From Archilochus colubris (taxonomy: Eukaryota > Chordata > Aves > Apodiformes > Trochilidae): a stretch of 64,000 nucleotides of DNA. Numbering within the stretch: the stretch's first letter is position 1; the number at the start of each line of letters is the position of its first letter. The DNA is taken from the NCBI GenBank assembly GCA_023079485.1, contig CM041084.1:17326609-17390608 (forward strand), read 5' to 3'. A program made the translations under genes and the position numbers. Below the pieces are notes generated by a model, which saw only the letters and a program-made list of their open reading frames with translations, searched no databases and had not been told where the DNA came from. Positions 1 through 64,000 of the stretch are shown in pieces.

Positions 1-1491
1 GGAGCTACCAAACTATGCAGGTGGATGAAACTAATGCACATTTATTATGTATAAATTAAACAGCAATTAGTAATTATTTAATTTTTTAACCTTGTTGCTT
101 GTTTAGTATGAAGGGTGACTTTGGGGTAGCATGGAAAAACAAATGCACCAGTTTAACCCTTGAAATACTGAAATGGTTGGGATGGTTTGTTAGTAAACTT
201 TACAGGCTAACTTTGGTCTCAGTAAAGAAGGGGCAGATTCAGATCACTGGTACTGTACATGCACTGCTGCAGAAACTTAAGCTAAATTCCAAAGGTGCCT
301 TAACAAGTCTAGTAGTACAGCTCTTAAATATTTAATTGGTGCTTTTCTTGGTTATTTTGTCTCTCTTCCTGTCTGCAAATTCTAGATGCCTTTTTTAAAT
401 TGTGTTAGCTAGCATCCAAGGTTCATACATCCGTGTTGTTCATGTTCCCTTTTATCCTAAAAACTTGTCAGGGTGCTTTCTGATGATCAGGTTGAATTTT
501 GTGATACTGATGATTACACCTTCTAGCTACCTTGTGACAACAGAAAGCATCAGAAGACTCCTTTGAGGAAAGAACATTGTCAGTTAATGTGTCCTCCCCT
601 TTCAGGGAAATCTACAGGATTTTGTCAACCATAAATGTCAGTTACAAGTTCGAACCAGTGGACATTTGATGTGGAGGTCTATAATTGTGTAGGTTTCAGG
701 TTTTCTGCATTCCAGTTTTCCTGCATGTTTCTTTGCAGGATTTTTTGTATTGGTGGGAGGTGTAATATGTTGCTTAGGTTGGAAGTCATGGAACTAATTT
801 TTTTTCTAAGACAAAACTGTGTCCTGGTTACCTGTAGGGTGGATTTGCTTAAGATGTCATCTTTGTGTCAGTGATTATTTTTTGTCAACTGGGAATTCTT
901 TCCCTCTGTGCAAGATATTTCTACATTCCAGTCTGATTTAAAGATGTTAGAAATTTCTTTTCTAATCATGGCTTGAGACCATTTCAGTATGTGATCAGTT
1001 TCTCTTTTCAGAAATGTGGCCTATCTCATTGCAATCTTTGATTTATGAGCTTGAGAAGAAACAAAAGGAAAGGCCTAATTCTGCACCTTGTGATAATGAT
1101 GCTGCTTTTGAGGTGCTGCTGAGATAAAACATTAGCTAGCTTTCTCTGGGTGTTGGGTAAGCCTCACTATACTGCAAATGATGATGGAGATAATGCATCT
1201 CAATGAAAAGTTGAATAACCTTTTCTTTGGCTGTCTTAAATGTCTGTCTTTCTCAGATCTTTCTTAGAGGAAGTGTTACATGTTATCAGAACACAGAGGG
1301 GCTGTGTGTTTTGGAAGGTTCTGGTTGCTTTTTATTGTAGTAGAAGACCAGGGAATCATGAATTGAACTTTTACTCTTGAGTTCACCTATGTGCAGGAGT
1401 CTAAGTCTGAGCCCCCAGGTCAAGGGTAGATAGTGTCCTCTAAGCATGGTACCTTTCTTTGCTTTGTCATTTCTGATCAGATAGGTATTGA

Positions 1492-1559
1492 AGGGATATA
1501 TTTATTATTGGGAATATATTGAGGGATATATTTATTTTTGAGGGATATATTTATTATTG
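1492..1559. repeat. Short AT-rich direct repeat, three copies
   Basis: The motif agggatatatttattattg occurs at 1492, with near copies at 1522 (tttttg in place of tattattg-type end) and 1541. Spacing is 30 then 19 bases; the extra bases after the first copy look like a diverged partial unit. Confidence 0.75.
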
Positions 1560-2304
1560 CTTCATTTGACTTTTCATCAGCTTCTAGGAAAGTGATTTGA
1601 AGTTCTCTGTATGGTTTTAGTCTAAATGTCTCAATGGCTTATTACAACTTTGTTTAAAAATCTTCAGTGGAAGAACTTGATTATTAAAGAAACAAAGGCT
1701 GACTTGCATTGAAAGGTGCCATTGTTCAGTGGGTAATGTTTTCTTGCCCATCTAGGCAGGTGGGTTTTTTTGTTCTGTTCTTTTTCCTCCCATTCTGTAG
1801 CCTTAGCCAGAAAAGACCCAGATTCTTACCTTTTTAAAGGACCTTGTACTTGTCATATAAAATAAGCCTTTTTTCTCTAATATTACACATTTAATGAGTC
1901 AGTTAACTAAGTGGTTGGATACTTGGATACAGAAACTAGGGAAAATAAATGACCTGATACAAAATATTTCACTGTTTTCAAATAAACAGCATTTATGGTA
2001 GCACATGGAACATCCTGCCTAACATGGAAATTATTCTCCTGGGATAATTTTAAGGAGTAATAAAACTATATTGGGGATGAGTTTTGCTCTGGTTTATGTC
2101 AGTACTGACTAAAAAAAATAATAGTATGATAGCTGTTGAATCTGTGAAATAAGGTGACATCAGTCTACTTTTTGTCCAGCATATATCCATAAAGCTGAAT
2201 TGCTGTTCCAGGCATGACATTTCTTGATGGTGAAGCTAAAAGCTGAACATTGCTAAATGCAGCTGAAGCAGGCCCTGCTTAGCACAAGCTGTCTCCATAA
2301 TATG

Positions 2305-2605
2305 TTTTTTGGGGTTTTTTTTGGTTTTTTGTTTGGGTTTTTTTGTTTGGGTTTTTTTGTTTGGGTTTTTTTGTTTGGGTTTTTTTGTTTGGGTTTTTTT
2401 GTTTGGGTTTTTTTGTTTGGGTTTTTTTGTTTGGGTTTTTTTGTTTGGGTTTTTTTGTTTGGGTTTTTTTGTTTGGGTTTTTGTTTGGGTTTTTTTGTTT
2501 GGTTTTTGTTTGGGTTTTTTGTTTGTTTGTTTTTTTGGGTTTTTGTTTTTGTTTTTTTTTGTTTTTTTTGGTTTTTTTTTTTTGTTTCTTTGTTTTTTTT
2601 TGTCA
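2305..2605. repeat. T/G-rich 14-bp minisatellite with flanking poly-T
   Basis: About ten or more head-to-tail copies of a 14-base unit, gtttggg followed by seven T, start near 2331 and become irregular after about 2480. The tract then continues as T-rich sequence with scattered G. The unit length is not a multiple of three, so long open frames appear in several frames on both strands; these are low-complexity artefacts, not genes. Confidence 0.95.
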
Positions 2606-5600
2606 TTTATTTATCTAAATAAATACAGATTTAGGCTCCAGAAAATGTAGTTTCTATAACACTTGAAGTGATATTTTGATTTACTTATTTGTTGAAGTGT
2701 TCCATATGGCAAAGAAATTTAAAAATGCTTCAGAGAAAAATGTCAATCTGCAGTGTTTTTTAGAAGTAATGTTGAACTAGTGCTCTGAACACAAAGATGA
2801 AATACAGATGTAAGTTGATCATTTGCACCAACTTCAAAATAGCTTGAATGATTTTTCTTTTTCAAGGTGTGATAGTGCAGCGTATCAGGTATTTGTGTTC
2901 ACTGTCATTTATCTCTGAAGACAGTATTTAGAAGTCAGAGTATACCTATTTATGTGTTAGCCATGAAATCAATTATTTATTGATAGCTTGTGTTGCAGTT
3001 ACCTATGGCTGTCAAAAGGATTTCTAGCATGCTCAGTGTAGGTCTGTCTAAATTGTTGTCTAAATTGTCCTAAATTGAAAGAGGGGCTTTGGAGAGGATG
3101 CAAGTTGGGTTTGTTTACATTTTTTTTTAAACTAATAAAATTGGAAATTATTAATTGGAGATTCGCTTTTAACTGGATATAGTATAGTTTACGAACATCA
3201 ATGCTTTTTACTGATTTTACATAACTCTGCTACTGTGTGTTAAATGCAGTGATTTGTGTACATCTGTAAGGTGCCATCTGATTTTTCATGGGTGTTTTTA
3301 TTACACAGAAAAGAAGTTTACATACAACATTAAAAACAAAGTATGAATTTTACAATGCACATAAGCATTTGTTGTATGTTCTTGTAGTTGCTTAGAACAG
3401 GAAATGATGCTTTGAGATACTTTGTTCTGAAACCTTGCATGAAGAAATCCTGAGGGAAATGGTGCTCGAATGATTTTTAGTAGCCTGTGATTCTTCAGTC
3501 ACTGAACTTGATTGCATGCATTCTGACTTTGTTTTAGAGCATTGAATCTACATAGACATATTCAGTTAGGAATATGGCAAAATAATATTTGTTTTTGTTA
3601 GATTTTATATGGAATGAAAACAAACCATTCATTTTTAGTTCTCTTGAAATTCCGATGATACATGTATATATTTGTAACTTATCACTATCAATTTGGTTTG
3701 CAAGGAGAACCATGTAGCAGCTCTGGCTTCAGTAACATTCTTGCCTATGCTAAAGATGATTTGTTTCTTGCTGTCTTGCATCCTTGGTTTTTTTGTGTTT
3801 CTGGAAACTTTTCTTGTTCCTTTTGAAGGCTTTCTCTGGCAAGGGATATTCTGGTGGGTGTGATGTGGTTGGAAGTGTCACAGGATGACTCAACAGATGT
3901 TGACTCTCTTTTCTTTATAATTCCGATCCTTGTTCATCGTGGTGACTAAAAGTTGCTGTTGGTAATCATGTCTCACATTTATTAATAATATTGGCTTTTT
4001 ATGTTGCTCTGTTGACAGACCTTATCAGAGGGTCCAAGGATGGTGTGGAGATAACCTTCCACTTCTTGCAGATTCCTTAAGAGACAATGATTTGACTGGG
4101 CAGTACTGTTGATTACAAATAGCTGTTAGATCAGCAACTTCCACCAATGCTAGAAATTTATATGACATTACAAGGAAATAAGGTTCTCTTCTTAATCAAG
4201 TCAAATGCTGCACCTTTCATTTCTCAGACCTGGTGAAGTTCTCTGTATAGCTGTATTTTAAACTCAGGTTACAGTATCCTTACATGTAAACCTCTGTGAT
4301 CAGTGGTTATACATACTAAAATTACCTTTAGGCTCATTATGGAGGCTTTTGTCAGAATAAAAGATGAAACTGTATTGTAGACTTTGTTTTTTCAGTGCTA
4401 CTTTTAAGCTTACTGTTTACATGCCCATAAAAATATGTATTTGCTTATTAAATTTTTTAACCTTCTGTCGTACCTGCATTGCTTGCAGTTGTTAAAAGAT
4501 TTGCATCAAGTGTTGTCTAAAAAAAATTGAAAGACAAAAGATAGCAGGAGAGTGTTAAACCAGAGGATTGGTGCCTGTCACTTAGTGGGAAGAAATCACT
4601 CATTTTTAAGAGGCCAATGGTAATTTTTAATTAGCAGCTATTTCTTTTGCCAGTTTACAAGGATCAAAATGTTCTTACTGGCTCTGGTTTTTGTGCATAT
4701 CGTGAGATTGAAAGACTGAGGAGAGCCTTTTACTTGTGCAGAACCAGAAAATGCTGTAATGTTCAGAAGCTGAATAGATTGGTGAGGAGCTCCTCAATAA
4801 CAAACTCCATCCTTAGGCTAAAGGATTACGTAGCTTCAAGTTAACCTTTACATTGCTTGAACTTTAAATCCATTCACCTTTGCAGTTCTACAGTCCTCAC
4901 TTATTTTTCATTTGTTAGTTGCTTAATTGCAGTATTTTTGGTTTCACACTAACACTTTAAAATGTGGATGAAGATGCTAGATGAAGGCAGACTAGGTTTG
5001 GTATTTGTTATTCTTCCCAAAAGCTGCTGATAATCCTTCCAGGCTTTTCAGAGGAACAGAGTCCCATTGGGCTGCTCTGGGCTCTGCTTGTTCTGGTGCC
5101 GGAAATGTCTCCGTTTCTTGTCCTGGCTCTCACACCAAGACCCCTTCCTATTTGTGTGTTCTTTCTTGCTTAAGGAACAGGGTTGCTGGAGGTAGAGTTT
5201 CTGACAACAAACTGTAGCATCTGTATAGAGATGTATCCTGTTTCATACCTGAATGCAAAATGTTTTGGTAGGTTAACTCTGACCAAGCAGCTGCAACATT
5301 TTCCTTACAGTAGTGTGTGTTGCTATCATTGTGATTAGAGTGGAAATGCTTTGTCTTCTCTGTAAACCATGATTGGAGTTGGCTGTGCCCAGCTCGTCCC
5401 TACGAGCTGCAGTTTGAGATCCCAGCTGTCAGGCTGAATCAAAAGGGATTATTTTGGAGCAGCCCAGGAAGAAAACCAAGCAGTAAATTCTGACACGTAT
5501 CAGCCAGTTTCTGAGCCACAGCAGCAGAGCTACAGAAGGACAAGAAGACTATTATTTGTGTTTGAATACCCTTTGAATAGGCTATAGGCTCTGGTATCTA

Positions 5601-6473
5601 AATTTGTTTCACGCATCGTTGAACTAGAATATTAAGAGGAGGGTCATAGGGTTTTGCATGCTTTCTTTGTATGTCTTTTGCTTTTGATTTGAAATATTGT
5701 GTGTGGTTCACTTTGAAAACTGAAATGGAAGATTTCATATAAGGCTGAGAGGATAAATATAATAATGTTTCTTGAGTCAGAAGCATATAAAATTACCCTT
5801 AAGAAAAAAACCCAACATGCCTTATTTCTTTGCGAGAGGAGGGATTGCAGTCAGATTCTAAAAGGAAACTAGATGTTTTTACTTCTGTATTTAGAATATG
5901 CACACTGAAATGCTCAGATAAAGTAACTAAGGATGGAAAGAACAAAGGTCAAGTCAAAGATGCGACTAAAGGAAAAGTGTTTTGCTAAAGAAGCCAAACC
6001 AATTGGATGTTCTTCAGTTGTTTTTACTTGTTTTAAGTGATGAGATACTAGTCAAGAAAATCATGTCTGTATTTTAAGTGAGGAAAAGAGGAGTTTGTGA
6101 ATGTGCTTGTGAACTATGTGCATCCAGAAATAGGGCTCTAGAGGACACGCACTTGTATTTAGGTAGAATGTGAATTAAACATGCGAGCTGTAAACATTTC
6201 TCCTTATTCTTCTGAATAATGTTGCTACATGTTAACTTTCTTAATATCTAACTTCATATAAAATTTCATAGTAGTTTTATGTGTGATATATGATCTGTAA
6301 GGCTGAAAGAGATGCTGTTTTACAATAAGCATGTTTCTTTTGAAAATACTAGTCGTCTTCACATTACTTTGGTTGTTTGGGATTTTCAGGTGCCCAGGAG
6401 TTTTTGTTTGGGGTTTTAGGGGTTGTTTAATTATCTGAATTACTACTTCTGTATGTGTCTTTTTTTATTTTAG

Positions 6474-63551
<57,078 letters not shown>

Positions 63552-64000
63552 GTAAATAATTTCGTGAAATGATGTTTCCCAGCTTCTGCTAACTGTTAGA
63601 TATTTGCTTGCTTTTTTAAAAGTATATGTGTAGATACACTACAGAGCTGTAGAATTTTCTGAATAAGTGTTAATGCTGTTTTCTCATCAAGTAATTTTAA
63701 AGTGTTACCTTGGAAGAATGTCACTGGTTTGCAGTTAGCTGCATCTGCCAAAGCAATTGTCCGCATGTGTAGACAACTTGGTTCCAAAGCTTACCTATTT
63801 TTTGCATGTAATTTAGTAGAGGTAAGTGCAAATAATACATTCCCTGTCATTGCTGGCATACTATTTACCCCCAGGCAGTGTTTCCCTATTTTGCTGAGGG
63901 AAAAAAGTACATCTAGAATTTAGCTCAGAAGAGCTCTTCTTAGAGGAAGCCAAAGGTTGTGGCTAAAGGTTGCTATGCAAGATCTCCTCAGGCAGTGTTG
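63552..64000 (+). other. Intron running off the right edge
   Basis: The next exon expected from the family (starting GSWGSGKDQYSREL) was not found, so it lies beyond base 64000. Confidence 0.8.

Larger units (their letters stand above)
1..6473 (+). other. ARHGAP21 intron upstream of first visible exon
   Basis: No exon of this gene or another gene was recognised. It holds a three-copy AT-rich repeat near 1492-1559, a T/G minisatellite at 2305-2600, and a slightly GC-richer patch near 5370-5535 containing an 8-bp inverted repeat (5390-5397 with 5402-5409). Short open frames here have no recognisable motifs. The preceding N-terminal coding exon must lie upstream of base 1. Confidence 0.8.

Noticed and set aside
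2253..2650. Overlapping open frames of 91-121 codons on both strands
   Set aside because: They translate the T/G minisatellite (Phe/Gly/Leu/Val on plus, Lys/Asn/Thr on minus). Low complexity, not genes.
4647..5217. Two open frames of 65 and 70 codons in the first intron, considered as a missing N-terminal exon of ARHGAP21
   Set aside because: Neither resembles the expected N-terminus (MATRRTGLSEGDGDK as recalled) and neither ends at a donor in the right phase.

Overview
The window is a piece of a vertebrate nuclear genome, almost certainly a bird. Coding DNA is scarce and split into small exons with GT-AG junctions. The recognisable interspersed repeats are all CR1-type LINEs in both orientations, and I saw no mammalian-type SINEs or L1. 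Overall repeat density is low. A non-avian sauropsid is possible but less likely.

The window lies inside one plus-strand gene, ARHGAP21 (Rho GTPase-activating protein 21). I could place 23 consecutive coding exons from 6474 to 63551. They splice in a consistent phase into 1396 uninterrupted codons (residue numbers below count from the first codon at 6474). The extreme N-terminus lies upstream of base 1, and the C-terminal tail, roughly the last quarter of the protein, lies beyond base 64000. No frameshift, stop or missing exon was found, so the gene looks functional.

Layout: 1-6473 is intron. 6474-38073 holds six small exons in very large introns; these encode the PDZ domain and the linker after it, including a 25-nt and a 30-nt microexon. 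39531-41481 is one 1951-nt exon encoding a long, Ser/Arg-rich, probably disordered region. An 11.3-kb intron follows. 52815-63551 is a compact 3' block of 16 exons, several separated by introns of only 80-110 nt, encoding the PH domain, the helix and linker after it, and the RhoGAP domain with its arginine finger.

In this family the PDZ domain recruits partners, the PH domain plus the following helix binds ARF1-GTP at the Golgi, and the RhoGAP domain switches off CDC42 and Rho-type GTPases. The intronic space holds seven decayed CR1 fragments, a 14-bp minisatellite, several T/G-rich low-complexity tracts and simple repeats. I saw no second gene, RNA gene, CpG-island promoter or CRISPR.

The most interesting leads are: (i) the frame-neutral 30-nt microexon with neural-type splicing motifs on both sides; (ii) an in-frame extension past the donor of the giant exon that ends in a CaaX-like tetrapeptide and is followed by two AATAAA signals; and (iii) a perfect 14-bp inverted repeat abutting the 5' end of a CR1 insertion.
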